This document shows, one piece after another, positions 29,156-38,928 of a stretch of 45,849 bases of DNA. How positions within the stretch are numbered: position 1 is the first letter of the stretch; every line of letters starts with the position of its first letter. The stretch is from Strigomonas culicis. Its lineage: Eukaryota; Euglenozoa; Kinetoplastea; Trypanosomatida; Trypanosomatidae. The position numbers were made by a program, and so were the translations under genes. Below the pieces are notes generated by a model. The model saw nothing but the letters and a program-made list of their open reading frames with translations. It did no database searches and was not told where the DNA came from. Location: NCBI GenBank assembly GCA_000482145.1, contig AUXH01000082.1:1-45849 (forward strand). Direction: 5' to 3'.

Positions 29156-29525
29156 TTAGCACAGAAAGCGTGTATGTATATAGAGCGATAGAGAGAGCGC
29201 GATAGCTAGAAATAGGTATCACAGATCACAAAGAAAAAAAGTACGTAAAGAAGAGTGTTAACAACAATAATGTCGACGAAAATAGAGAATCGAAGGTCTG
29301 AGTTCGTGAAGAACTGTGATGTTCTTGTGTGAAACGCAAAGCAAGGGAAAGAGGAGAAGGCACGTGATTGCAAGAGAAGAAAACACACTTCAGAGGGTAT
29401 GTCGTAAATATGTAATAGATTCATGACCATGCTTCGTTCAATAGCAACTAAGTACCATGCACATACCCGTGCATCTAGTTATGAGGTTGAAAGTAGTATG
29501 TTTTGTCTGTGGTGTACGAGGCACA
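29156..29525. other. Intergenic region
   Basis: AT-rich spacer, GA-rich near 29180-29200 on the plus strand. No gene seen; the open frame at 29206-29430 is low-complexity leader sequence. Confidence 0.6.
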
Positions 29526-30236
29526 CTAATCGTAGTGCAAGTCATCAATAAGCTGTGCCGGTAGTTGTTGCATTTGGGTTGATGCGGTCGCATCCACGTA
29601 GCTCTGGTACTCCTTCTCACGTCCTTTTGGCATGCGGGGCACGCCCAGTTGATAAGTCTCCACGTTCTTGATGTACCACACTTCTTTAGCAAGAATGAAA
29701 TCGTCCAAGTCTTGCCGCTGCTTTGACGCGGCCATGTACGAGCGTGTCACTTCAATGGCAACACCGGTGATGCCGGCGCCAACCAGCAGCGGCATGCGAT
29801 ACACCGTATGCAAAGGAAGGACGAGGCACCCTGCCACACAGAGCACGCCGGCGGGGATGGCACCGTTGAACTCCATCACCTGGGCCATCCACCGTGCCGT
29901 GAGATCCTTCTCCTCGGGGCTTACCTCATCGTAGTCGTAGAGCCCAAAGTCCGTGATGGGGTGGTAGTACTGCCGTGCCCGGATGCGTGAGGGGTGCACC
30001 GGCACGAGGCCGACGCGCTCCCAAAAGGTGTAGGGCTCCTCCTCCGGGCCGGGGCGCGTGGCCGTGGGGCTGCCCGCCTCCAACAGGCGTGGCTGCGCCG
30101 TTTCGACACGCACGTTGCGAATCGTTCCCTTGTAGGCCTCTGGCTGAAAGGTAAGCATGTTGGCCTTGTCATCGCTGTAGGCAACGCCGGGCACACCGAC
30201 GACATCGCCGTGCAGCCATCGCCACAGCCTTCTCAT
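29526..30236 (-). CDS. Conserved-looking membrane protein, probably mitochondrial
   Basis: The ATG at 30234-30236 gives 236 residues. The N-terminus MRRLWRWLHGDVVG is basic and aromatic; the middle is hydrophilic and Pro/Glu-rich with a Tyr-rich element (QYYHPITDFGLYDYDE, residues about 92-107). Two adjacent hydrophobic segments, around residues 122-165, form a helical hairpin (IPAGVLCVAGCLVLPL and LLVGAGITGVAIEV). The C-terminal 70 residues are charged with Tyr and Gln. The shape fits an inner-membrane subunit of a kinetoplastid respiratory or import complex, but I do not recognise it and assign no function. Confidence 0.72.
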   Translation of the reverse strand: MRRLWRWLHGDVVGVPGVAYSDDKANMLTFQPEAYKGTIRNVRVETAQPRLLEAGSPTATRPGPEEEPYTFWERVGLVPVHPSRIRARQYYHPITDFGLYDYDEVSPEEKDLTARWMAQVMEFNGAIPAGVLCVAGCLVLPLHTVYRMPLLVGAGITGVAIEVTRSYMAASKQRQDLDDFILAKEVWYIKNVETYQLGVPRMPKGREKEYQSYVDATASTQMQQLPAQLIDDLHYD

Positions 30237-30710
30237 CAAGTGCGCACGTACACGGGGTGCAGTCGCGGTGTGTACGTATCTACAGTGAGATTGTACCGAG
30301 TGAGGGGAAGTTAAAGAAGAGACGAACGAGAAGGGGAAAAAGAGGTGGAATACTCTTTGTAGCACAATGTGGAGCAGTAAACGACAATATACAAACACGC
30401 AGGACGTAGAGAGACACAAACGCAGACACCAACATGCATATCAAATTGGTATAATGAATCATATACTGATATCGACTGAATCATGTTACGTTTAGTGTAT
30501 TTATAGAGTTAACCAGAGTAAGTACTTAAACAAAATATAATGATAATGAAAATTGCAAAACTGAGGAAGTACAAATTTATCACGTCAAACCATCAAAAAA
30601 GGGGTACAAAAAAAAAAGATATGCCTGTACATCCAGAAGCCAGACAAGCCCAATATAGAAGTACAACAGCAAAACAGACAGCGAAGGAGCATTTGAAATT
30701 TGACACACAC

Positions 30711-30750
<40 letters not shown>

Positions 30751-31244
30751 CATGTATGTGTGCATTCCGCCGCTTTTGCCGGACGAACATACATGTATAC
30801 ATATATATTAAAATATATGTATATAAATGAAAAGAGCATATCCAACAGAAATAGCACCAAAAAAAAAACAGTAAACAAAGACACGTTCAGAGCAAGAAGT
30901 GGGTTCACGCTAACAGGAAAGAAAACAGAAAAGAAAAAAGAATAGAAGGGAGAGAGCTAGTAATGAACGAAGGAAGTGTAGTAACGTTTTTTATTATTTT
31001 CCTATTCCACTTCATATATCGGTTCGTATGGAAGTACAACTATTATGCTCTACTCGCTTCCCTTTTGCATTTATTATATTTATGTGTACCTCTGCCATAT
31101 TTCGAGATCACGTGTTTCAACAACGGAGATAGAAGACAGTGCACCTTCGGGTTTCCAGTTCATTGTTGGGTTCCCTTCGTATCCGTTAACTCTTTGGGCG
31201 TATTTAGTATGTTATTATAAATTTAATGAAGAGAGTCCTTTTCC
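30237..31244. other. AT-rich intergenic region, about 1 kb, with TA and TG microsatellites
   Basis: Holds a TA repeat at 30714-30741 running into TG repeats (30741-30750), several A runs (30595-30620, 30859-30869) and further TATA stretches near 30800-30820. Open frames on both strands are low-complexity or T-rich and unconvincing. Most of it should be the 3'UTR of the zinc-finger gene and the 5' region of the membrane-protein gene. Confidence 0.6.
30714..30750. repeat. Compound TA/TG microsatellite
   Basis: About 14 TA units followed directly by five TG units. Confidence 0.95.
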
Positions 31245-32735
31245 TTACAAATCCTCTAATGGAATTCGAGGTGGTTGGTCCGTAGCCGCTGCGCCATTGT
31301 TGTTCTTAAGCTCTATAACGGTATCTGCTTCGACGTCGTACGATTTGACAAAGCGAAGCTCATCATCCATCTGCTTGTCGATCTGCACCAGCCGCAGTGT
31401 CTGCGCCGCCGGTGGTATGTGGAACACTTGATGCAAGTACCGCTTCAAAGTGTGCACGCGCACGCTGGCCCAGTCGCCGAAAATCTCGCAGCTGCGGTCA
31501 CCGTGCGAAACAAAAATGCGGTAGGCGTTCGGGGCCTCGGGGCTGATGGAGCTGAAGTTGACGCTCGTCAGCGCCTGCGCAGATACCTTACCGCTCACGC
31601 CTTCGGAAGAGGAAAGCTGCCCGGGCGCATGGCGGAACAGCTTCGCGTGCCGTTCGACATGGCCGTGGTAGCACGGGTACAGGCGGCACGTGTGGGCCAA
31701 CTTGCGCTGATGCTTTCGGTCGTTGATCATGGTACAGTTGCTGTCGTTGGGGCAGAGCGGCAGGTCCTCGCGGAGGCTGCTCGTGCTGCTCGCCGAGGCC
31801 GACGAGCTGACGTCCTCCTTGGCGACGCCCTCTGTCGTCTTTGCGGTAAACCCACGGGTCGCGGTGCGGTCCGCGAAGTACGACGCACCCTTCGCGCCCG
31901 CACCGTTGTTGTTCAAGGGCATGCTGTTCGTGTTGCTAAAAACGCCGGCGCTCTCCGTCTCCCCTGCGTGCGGGGCTTGCGTGGCGTACGGGACGCCGTG
32001 CGGCTCGCTTTGCGCCAGCCCGCGCGGGTTCGGCGCCGAGCACGGCATCTGCTGCATACCGTTTGGACGGTTGTAGTTGGGCGACGGCGCGTTGAAGCGA
32101 GCCGGCGCGTAACTCGCTGCCTGCGCCAGGCCCGTGCTGGGGTTGGACCCAAAGTGGATGGAGTTCCTCTGCTGTTGCGGCTGCTGCTGCTGCGGAGTAG
32201 CGTAGGAGGGCGGTTTAGGGGAGGTGAGGCCGCTGCCGCTGTTCGCGCCCATGCCCGCAGCCGTCCCTTGGGGGGTCGGGTACTGCGTGGGTGCCGAGGT
32301 GCCCGTGAGTCCCGTCTGGGAGTACCTGCCTGTGCGATAGGGGTTATTGAAGTGGTAGTTGCCGCTGTTACTGCCAACGCTGTTACTAAAGGTGTTTACA
32401 CGGACCGGTGCAGAAGAGCCGATATAGGCGCTGTGTTCCGCGTCGTAGCCGCCGAGCGGGCTGTGCGGCACGCCGAGTCCGCCCTCGGGGGACGTGGAGT
32501 GCGCGGTGAAGCCCTTGCCCCCGCTGCTACCGATCCGCACCGTGGGGCTGTGTACTTTCTGTCGCACAAGAATGTTCGGTGTGGGGGCTACCTGTATAGG
32601 ATTGGACGCCTCGTAAGGGTTGGGAGGCTGCGCCGACCCCTCCGTGAGGATCTTCTGTTTGTACGGGGAGTGTGAATAGGTGTGAAGTGGAGACGTGAGG
32701 CTCCCAGGCGAGCCAGACTCACCGGTAGGATACAT
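31245..32735 (-). CDS. Zinc-finger (PBZ-like) protein with C-terminal ubiquitin-like domain
   Basis: A 496-residue protein starting at the ATG 32733-32735. Residues 1-320 are low-complexity, rich in Ser, Pro, Asn, Gln, Gly and Tyr, including a Gln-rich stretch near residue 185. Near residues 325-348 lies a finger PLCPNDSNC...H-x5-H (C-x5-C-x7-H-x5-H), close to the PBZ pattern (C-x5-C-x6-H-x5-H), followed by a further Cys/His set in HTCRLYPCYHGH. From about 405 to 478 a ubiquitin-like beta-grasp domain is suggested: RIFVSHGDRSCEIF...LKRYLHQVF...LRLVQID...YDVEADTVIEL, resembling the Ubl of tubulin cofactors B and E. Neither ADP-ribose nor tubulin binding is shown. The disordered N-terminal half is typical of RNA-binding or scaffold proteins. 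Confidence 0.8.
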   Translation of the reverse strand: MYPTGESGSPGSLTSPLHTYSHSPYKQKILTEGSAQPPNPYEASNPIQVAPTPNILVRQKVHSPTVRIGSSGGKGFTAHSTSPEGGLGVPHSPLGGYDAEHSAYIGSSAPVRVNTFSNSVGSNSGNYHFNNPYRTGRYSQTGLTGTSAPTQYPTPQGTAAGMGANSGSGLTSPKPPSYATPQQQQPQQQRNSIHFGSNPSTGLAQAASYAPARFNAPSPNYNRPNGMQQMPCSAPNPRGLAQSEPHGVPYATQAPHAGETESAGVFSNTNSMPLNNNGAGAKGASYFADRTATRGFTAKTTEGVAKEDVSSSASASSTSSLREDLPLCPNDSNCTMINDRKHQRKLAHTCRLYPCYHGHVERHAKLFRHAPGQLSSSEGVSGKVSAQALTSVNFSSISPEAPNAYRIFVSHGDRSCEIFGDWASVRVHTLKRYLHQVFHIPPAAQTLRLVQIDKQMDDELRFVKSYDVEADTVIELKNNNGAAATDQPPRIPLEDL

Positions 32736-33281
32736 ACCAATATATGCGCTCTTCACGATTCGCTTTGTTTGTTTTTATTTGATACTCTTACTAGTTATGA
32801 AGTACTCAAAAGAGGGCGCGTGAAAGCTATAATAATAATAATAATAATAATAATAAGTGTAAGCAAATTTTCTAGAACCTCGATAACGTACAACCAGTAG
32901 TAAAAACGAATAAGCACTGGAAAAAAAAAAGTAAGACACGTATGCACCACAAGCCTTCAAAAAAAGAAGGTGAATCTTAAATTACCCTCTGTGAAAAGAC
33001 TTTTTTTTTCTTTAGTATTACGAAAAAAAAAACTATTTGCACACCAAGAAGGTGAAATGGATACGGGAAGAGAGGTTGTGTTGGTTTCTAGATACAATAT
33101 GAGAAGTAGGATTATTCTCAACTAACATGTTTTCTTTTTTTTTTTTACAATATCAATTTAGTGTGGATAAAAGGCACAGTGCACAGACAGAACATCGGGT
33201 GTGTACATAAAGATCGAGAAAGTTCAGTACTACGTCCTGATCAGCATCACGCATGCCAGTGATGGTACCAGCATCCACCAA
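32736..33281. other. Intergenic region with TAA microsatellite
   Basis: Contains about nine TAA units at 32829-32856, several A or T homopolymers (33001-33013, 33024-33033, 33133-33147) and no supported gene. Confidence 0.6.
32829..32856. repeat. TAA trinucleotide microsatellite
   Basis: About nine uninterrupted AAT/TAA units in the 5' flank of the zinc-finger gene. Confidence 0.95.
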
Positions 33282-35969
33282 TCACCACCGCCGAGCCATA
33301 ATACCGTACATGCGTGGTGAAACGGCGCCATCAAACAGCGGCACCAACGAGACGCACGAGCCTCGCTGTGGCGGCACACACCCTTCCTCATCCGTCTTGC
33401 AACGCTTCCGCTCGGTCCCGCGCAGCGCCACTGCGGTGCACTGCAACTGCTCGGCCAAGAAGAGCGCTCGGTCGAGCAGGAGCACCGTCTCCACAAGATG
33501 GCAGCACCACATGCGCAGCACGGTGAGGCCCAGAAACGAGCTGAAGTGTGACGTGACGTAAGTCGCCTCCAGCTGTGCCGCAAGGCCCTTCCGGTGAACG
33601 ACGTGAGCCAGGTGTTGTTCCTGCTGCTCGCGGCACGAGGCGCACACGTCCGCCTGCCACGTGTAGGCAGACACCACGGCCGTCTCCGCATTAATGTAGT
33701 AGGCGAGCACGTCGTGCACAAACTCTGAAAACGACAGGTGTGCCTTCTTGTGACTGATGCGCCGCAGAAAGGTCGGTTCGAGGTGCGGCAGAGGCGCGAA
33801 GGGGCACGACGTGCACAGTGGTGTCGCGACCGATGCGGCGGCGCTGCACTCTCTCTCTTCCCGCGCGTGCCACTTCTCAGCCACCGCCTTCCACAACACC
33901 TTGAGCAGGCTGCGGAAGAAGAGCAGTTTGGCCGAGCTCCGGTGGCCCTCTGCGGAAGCCGCAGTCCACATGTCAAGTGGCTGCGTCGCGAGCTGCAGCC
34001 CCAGGTGGTCGGTCGTCATGCCGCGCCGCTGCAACGCCGCGCTCAGCGGGAAGCCCTCCTTTGAGAGCGAGTGCCAGCAGCAGCTCACAAGCAGCAACCC
34101 TTGTGCGTTACTGCGCGTGAACAGCTGGCACACCGCGGAACCAAGGTCGCCGCAGGTGTGTAGGCCAATCATCATTGTATTCCGCAGTGAAGGCACCGCA
34201 ACGGGCACCGGCTGCGCGTCTAGTGGTGGCACCACAGCCTCCACCAGCACTCGTCGGGCGCGGTACCAGTCCGCCGCAGGTGGCAACACGGTGGCCGGGG
34301 CAGCCCTGTCAGCTCCCGCGTTCGCCGTCGAGCGGAATAGAAAAAAGGACTCTTTCCGCAGACGGTTCCTCTCGTCCACGGCGTCCACGGTCTCCCGCAG
34401 CACACGGTGCTGCTGAGAGGCCTCGTCATAGCCCAAAACAGTGGCTGTTTCCACGCGGTACGCATAGGTCTTCTCCTGCACCCCCTCGGCAGCAGGAAGA
34501 AGAGTGACAGGGACATGGAGGATCACGCGTAGACCGCGCCGCACGTGGACGGGCTCGAACATCAACTCTGCCGCCGCACTTGGCGCCCCACTGGGGTCAT
34601 TGTCTACGCGCAACGAGCAAGCAGTGAGAGAGGTGTCGAAGAAAGCCTGCACCACGCGCATCATGTAAGTCGCTTGAGAGAGCTCCAAGTTCCAATGCTC
34701 CATGACCTCTCGTGACACGGGCAACGCCTCGCCACCGCTTGTACACACCTCAGCGGTGCTGGACACGGAGGGGGAGGGGGACTCCCCGTGAAGATGCCGC
34801 TGGACGTGCCGCATAGCCTGCGCGAGGGTACCCTCGATGCAGATGATGCAGCCACAGACGCGACAGCGCCCCTTCACAGGCCGCGCCGTCATGTCCGTGG
34901 CAGGCGCCTCCTTCACTACACTGTCCTCTTCTAGCACGACCCTTTCCATCCCCACACCGCCGTCGCTCTCTCGCAGCAGCGGCACGTGAGGCTGCAGCAG
35001 CGCCATCCAGTCCATCCCAGCTTTCTTCACGCGACAGGTAACACTCGTCACATAACCGCGCGGCTCGTACAGCAGATTCAGCAGCGCGGGCCCGCCCTGT
35101 GTGCCGCGCGTCACAGCCGCGCTGCCCAGGCTAAGCTCGATGATGTTGTCCAGCCGACACGTGGCCCCTTCCTTGTGGGCGGGGTTGCAGTCCAGACCGA
35201 CGACCTGCAGTCCCTCGCACAGCGCCAGCGTACGCGAGACGTACCCTTTACCCTCTCCGATATTGATGATCGTGCTGACGGGCTGCCGCGCGTCGCTACT
35301 TTCACTGTCGGTTGACAAGGCGCAGCAGTTGATCAAGTCCGACACGGTTTCGCGCATCACGGATACCTCGTGTTGCTTTTTGGGGTTCATGCCGTAGGAG
35401 AGGACCAGGTCCGCTACTTGCCGGCGCCGCCCCTTTTCCTCACATGTCTGCATCTCCAGCACTCGCGCTCGCTCCTCCGCGTTGCGCGTAAGGGTCCACG
35501 AAGCGGAATCGTTCGACTGGCGCCGCTGCCGTCTCAGCATGAGTCGACGAGTGGTCTGATAAAAGTCGTGCAGTGCTGCGCATTCGCAGGAGGCTGGCGG
35601 CCCGTGCAAAACCAACTCGCGCAGCTCTCGCAAGGTATCCGTCGGGATGAGAGGCGTGAACCCCTGACACCACCGGAGCGTCTCTGCCAGCTCCTCCGCG
35701 GTCACCGGAGTGCCGTCCAAGTGCTGTGCGCCTCGCTGCCAGTCCGCGCCCTGCACATAGTCGAAAAAATTCTCCGGGTGCCGTTGTACAAGTCGAGTTT
35801 TTGCAAGAAAAAGGCACAGATCGTCCAGATAACGGTCAATGGCCTGTGACCTGGCTGCAGTTTCAGAGGAGTAGTATGCATCTTCTTGAGAGAAAAAGGA
35901 GTATCCCTCTCGCTGATTCTCCGCGTACTCATCGGGAAGTGGTAAGCAGAGTTGATGATCCTGTGACAT
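33282..35969 (-). CDS. METTL25/RRNAD1-type methyltransferase with inserted zinc-finger-like segment
   Basis: An 895-residue protein. The SAM-binding motif INIGEGKGYVSRTLA (residues about 235-249) is followed by VVGLDCNPAHKEGA (256-269), and the second half of the fold carries GLHTCGDLG (602-610) and VSCCWHSLSKEGFPL (628-642), all hallmarks of the METTL25/RRNAD1 family. Between the halves is an insert of about 330 residues that includes a Cys/His cluster, CRVCGC...RHVQRH (residues about 369-392), which looks like a C2H2-type zinc site. The N-terminal 230 residues are helical. Target is unknown; relatives are annotated as rRNA or protein methyltransferases. Start is the ATG at 35967-35969; the only AG between the upstream pyrimidine tract and this ATG lies 3 bases before it, so the acceptor is uncertain. 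Confidence 0.85.
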   Translation of the reverse strand: MSQDHQLCLPLPDEYAENQREGYSFFSQEDAYYSSETAARSQAIDRYLDDLCLFLAKTRLVQRHPENFFDYVQGADWQRGAQHLDGTPVTAEELAETLRWCQGFTPLIPTDTLRELRELVLHGPPASCECAALHDFYQTTRRLMLRRQRRQSNDSASWTLTRNAEERARVLEMQTCEEKGRRRQVADLVLSYGMNPKKQHEVSVMRETVSDLINCCALSTDSESSDARQPVSTIINIGEGKGYVSRTLALCEGLQVVGLDCNPAHKEGATCRLDNIIELSLGSAAVTRGTQGGPALLNLLYEPRGYVTSVTCRVKKAGMDWMALLQPHVPLLRESDGGVGMERVVLEEDSVVKEAPATDMTARPVKGRCRVCGCIICIEGTLAQAMRHVQRHLHGESPSPSVSSTAEVCTSGGEALPVSREVMEHWNLELSQATYMMRVVQAFFDTSLTACSLRVDNDPSGAPSAAAELMFEPVHVRRGLRVILHVPVTLLPAAEGVQEKTYAYRVETATVLGYDEASQQHRVLRETVDAVDERNRLRKESFFLFRSTANAGADRAAPATVLPPAADWYRARRVLVEAVVPPLDAQPVPVAVPSLRNTMMIGLHTCGDLGSAVCQLFTRSNAQGLLLVSCCWHSLSKEGFPLSAALQRRGMTTDHLGLQLATQPLDMWTAASAEGHRSSAKLLFFRSLLKVLWKAVAEKWHAREERECSAAASVATPLCTSCPFAPLPHLEPTFLRRISHKKAHLSFSEFVHDVLAYYINAETAVVSAYTWQADVCASCREQQEQHLAHVVHRKGLAAQLEATYVTSHFSSFLGLTVLRMWCCHLVETVLLLDRALFLAEQLQCTAVALRGTERKRCKTDEEGCVPPQRGSCVSLVPLFDGAVSPRMYGIMARRW

Positions 35970-36271
35970 AGACTTGACACAATGTACAACAACAAGAATA
36001 AAATAAAAAAAGGAGCATAAAGAAAATGAAAATAGAAGGAGAGGGAGGGAAGAAATCATTCCATCTGTGCAGTTACAAAAAAAGTGGCGCACCAAGATAA
36101 TGACATACGTCATGAAGAATGAGGCATCGATGAAAGACAATGTGTGGGTGAGTGGGGGTTCGGGTATCTGATACCACCTGCTGTTGTGCAAGCGATAGTT
36201 ATTCACGAACGTCATGCCCAAAACATCAAAAGGAACACTCAACTAAAGTCCCCCTGTCACATGGCTGCGCC
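35970..36271. other. Intergenic region
   Basis: Purine-rich from 35994 to 36058, giving a long pyrimidine tract on the transcript upstream of the methyltransferase gene. Nothing else seen. Confidence 0.55.
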
Positions 36272-36994
36272 CTAGTTGCACAGCTTAAGCGCCTCAGTGA
36301 TGGCGTCCACCTCTTCTGACTTGAAGCAGGCGAAGCAAACCATACGCACTGTTGTGTTGTGTTTCAGGAACGCGCAGACCTCCTCGGTGGCCACCCTGGC
36401 AGCCGCACGCAGCGGATAGCCGTACACACCAGTGCTGATGCCGCACAGTCCAATCGTTTCGATGCGGTCCACCGCTGCGAGGTCCAGTACATTGCGGTAG
36501 CAGCACCGCAGAAGCTCCTCGCGCTCGCCCACCGGTCCCACTGTGTGGATCACATACCTAGCAGGGAGGTTATACCCTTTTGTAATGAGGCACTCCCCTG
36601 TCGGGCACCCAGAGAAGGTAGCACACTCCCGCTGCAGGAGAGGCCCGGCAGCGCTGTGGATGGCGCCATCGACACCGCCGCCGCCGAGGCAAGCCTCATT
36701 TGCGGCGTTGACAATCGCATCCAAGGCGAGATCGACCACAGGGCCTTTATGAATTGCTACGCGGCGCAACAGAGGGTGCTGGGCATCGAAGGGTGTGAGG
36801 AACGCTAGTGAAACCGGAGAAGCGACGCGACAGCAATAACCCTTCAGTGCGGTGCGATCCGCCTGTCGCCACTGCTCCAGTGGGTAAGCAGCCATCTCCT
36901 TCTCTTCCTCCGTCAGCGTGCGGGCCAGCAGGCGCTCTCGGTAAGCTGCCTGCAAAGGCGTCTCCATCTTCTTGGAGAATAATCTAAACGACAT
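36272..36994 (-). CDS. Macro-domain protein, MacroD-type ADP-ribosyl hydrolase
   Basis: A 240-residue protein whose macro domain starts near residue 78. The MacroD motifs are complete: DAIVNAANEACLGGGGVDGAIH (NAANE at 96-100, GGGVDG at 105-110) and GISTGVYGYP (185-194). These bind ADP-ribose; the family removes mono-ADP-ribose from Asp or Glu side chains and hydrolyses O-acetyl-ADP-ribose. The 70-residue N-terminal extension contains LEQWRQADR, similar to that in other MacroD proteins. ATG at 36992-36994. Single MacroD proteins are known in Trypanosoma and Leishmania. The first residues MSFRLFSKKM are basic and might direct the protein to mitochondria (inference). Confidence 0.94.
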   Translation of the reverse strand: MSFRLFSKKMETPLQAAYRERLLARTLTEEEKEMAAYPLEQWRQADRTALKGYCCRVASPVSLAFLTPFDAQHPLLRRVAIHKGPVVDLALDAIVNAANEACLGGGGVDGAIHSAAGPLLQRECATFSGCPTGECLITKGYNLPARYVIHTVGPVGEREELLRCCYRNVLDLAAVDRIETIGLCGISTGVYGYPLRAAARVATEEVCAFLKHNTTVRMVCFACFKSEEVDAITEALKLCN

Positions 36995-37454
36995 GACTAC
37001 GATTCCTTACTACGAGGCAGAAGCAGCAAAAAACAAAACAAACAAGGGAGGCAAAAGGAGCTGTGGAGAAACAACGTAAGAAGGAACCAGAGTATAAAGA
37101 TCAGTTAGAGTAAAGAATTGTCATCGTGACAACAAAAAAAAAGCACCACGTGTGAGTGATTAACGTACAGATGTACACAGATAACACAGTAGAAGTGTAT
37201 GTGTTTATGATTGCTGCTCGCTTTTGTATGTGAAAAAGAAACCACCATGAGAATCAAACTGAGCAAACCAACACTAATAACCCGTTCGATAAATACCACT
37301 CGCTCTCTCTAATATATATACAATGATATTAGTAATGGAAAAGGAGAAGGAGAAGGAGGGGGGGGGCAAAATGAAGACTCAGAAACGCACTTGGACACAT
37401 GTGATGGAGGTCTCTCCGTATTTTTCTCCATCACCACTCGCGCCTCCCTTCCAT
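36995..37454. other. Intergenic region
   Basis: AT-rich spacer with short A runs and TATA near 37311-37320; purine-rich at 37334-37368. No gene seen. Confidence 0.6.
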
Positions 37455-38315
37455 CTACCGCTTCCTAAAATCCTCAACAGAAAACTCCTTCGGCCTCGGA
37501 ATCTGTTTCATCTTGTACTCTTTGGACCCAATGTAATTCGCTTCGGCTGCACCATCAAACCAGTTGTCCTGGGCGCGATTGACCAAAGCATTCATCTCAT
37601 CCGTGGTAAAGGTTACCTTTTGTGTTTTTTCCGTTGCTGGGCCGCGACCGCGGTGCTCGCCAACCATCGCGCCGGGCGTTTTCATGGCATCTGTTGTGCG
37701 GCGATACTCTTCAGTCAGGAATGTCATCAGCCATGCCAACCCGAGCAGCACTAGCACTTGGATGTTTAGGTACGCAACAGAGAGTCGAGGGTACTTTTGA
37801 TTGTACTTCCACCAAGACACATGTTTCTTCACCTGCACCACGTTATAGCCGAAGCGCGGTGCCAGCTTGTTGTCAACCGGCGGCGGTGTCGTGTAGGCCA
37901 ACTCGCCGGTCGGCCACTGTACGTGTGAAACTATGTACTCCCCCTTTTCATCCACGATAGGGAGGGTGTCAGGGTCCTGCGGCATCGGCTCTTCCCAACG
38001 CAGCACCTCCGCGGCCGCTTCTGTGTGAGCGACGTCGGTGGCGCACTCCGCCGCGGGCGAGGCGGTGGCGTCCGGTGGCGCCTCGTGGCTGTCTGCGGGA
38101 GCGGCGGCTGCAGCAGGCGGCGCCGCTTGGCTGGGGTCTGCCCGTGTCGTGGGCTTGCCCTCCTGCTTGCTATCCTCCGCTATGGGGGCTGCATCCCTGG
38201 GTGGCGGAGGCGCCGTCGCGGCCCCGTGGCTGCCACTGGCGTGACGCAGCTGAATCGTGCACAGTGGGAAAAGACCGCTGGCAGAAACCAAACTTACTAG
38301 GCGTCTATGAAACAT
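37455..38315 (-). CDS. Mitochondrial single-pass membrane protein of unknown function
   Basis: A 286-residue protein from the ATG at 38313-38315. The N-terminus MFHRRLVSLVSASGLF...LRHASG is a typical mitochondrial presequence: Arg-rich, no acidic residues, hydroxylated. Residues 30-105 are Ala/Pro-rich low complexity. A conserved-looking block follows (WPTGELAYTTPPPVDNKLAP, then HVSWWKYNQKYPRLSVAYL), then one membrane segment (about residues 175-198, NIQVLVLLGLAWLMTFL) and a soluble, charged C-terminal tail. The architecture is that of an accessory subunit of an inner-membrane complex. The family is not recognised. Confidence 0.78.
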   Translation of the reverse strand: MFHRRLVSLVSASGLFPLCTIQLRHASGSHGAATAPPPPRDAAPIAEDSKQEGKPTTRADPSQAAPPAAAAAPADSHEAPPDATASPAAECATDVAHTEAAAEVLRWEEPMPQDPDTLPIVDEKGEYIVSHVQWPTGELAYTTPPPVDNKLAPRFGYNVVQVKKHVSWWKYNQKYPRLSVAYLNIQVLVLLGLAWLMTFLTEEYRRTTDAMKTPGAMVGEHRGRGPATEKTQKVTFTTDEMNALVNRAQDNWFDGAAEANYIGSKEYKMKQIPRPKEFSVEDFRKR

Positions 38316-38928
38316 GTGTTAAAACGAGTGACTGGTAAGATATGATGTCAATTAAAAAAGGAAAGAGAGAAGGGAGAGAAAAACAGCTCAACATGGAAGA
38401 AAAAAAAGTGGTTCAACCACGGAGTAATTCCTCCTTCATTGGTGTGAGACACGGTATTGAACACCTGTGCGCTTCGGCATGCTCCAGACACAGTAATATC
38501 TCAAGGTGTACACGTATTTTAGTGTGTTGGTGTTGAACTATTAAGAGTTTAGAAGTTTATTTAGAAAAAAAAAGGAGATATTATTTTGTTAGAACACAAA
38601 GATATATGTATATATCTTGAACACGGCGATAATATATATTATCCCTCTTTATCATATATCCATATATATAAAAGAAGCAAAAAGTGAAACCAAATAGTGA
38701 GAGAAGTCGCGCCAATACGCATAAAACTCTGCATGTGATGGGTTTGTTTTTAATAGTTTTTTTTTTTTAAGCCAGTTCTATTCATATGGGATTTACTGCT
38801 TCACTGTTTTACTCCTTTTTGTTACTTAGTTGTTATTATTTTTTTTTGTGTATCCTATTTTTATTTTTTTTATTTTCTTTTCTTTTAATATTTGTTTGTC
38901 GTAGTTTCACTCAGTTGTTGGCAACAAC
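38316..38928. other. Intergenic region, strongly AT-rich
   Basis: Contains TATA clusters at 38602-38670, T homopolymers from 38750 to 38900 just downstream of the eIF3b stop, and an AAG-rich purine stretch near 38355-38410. No gene seen. Confidence 0.6.

Noticed and set aside
30963..31220. Plus-strand 85-codon hydrophobic frame
   Set aside because: AT-rich spacer sequence opposite to the direction of all genes; hydrophobic only because T-rich.
31275..32675. 466-codon plus-strand open frame opposite the zinc-finger gene
   Set aside because: It is exactly in register with the minus-strand codons; it stays open because that gene avoids TTA, CTA and TCA. The translation is Arg/Val/Ala-rich with no domain.
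35970..36242. N-terminal membrane extension of the methyltransferase
   Set aside because: Although the frame is open and has internal ATGs, the region is a pyrimidine-rich leader, and family similarity begins after the ATG at 35969.
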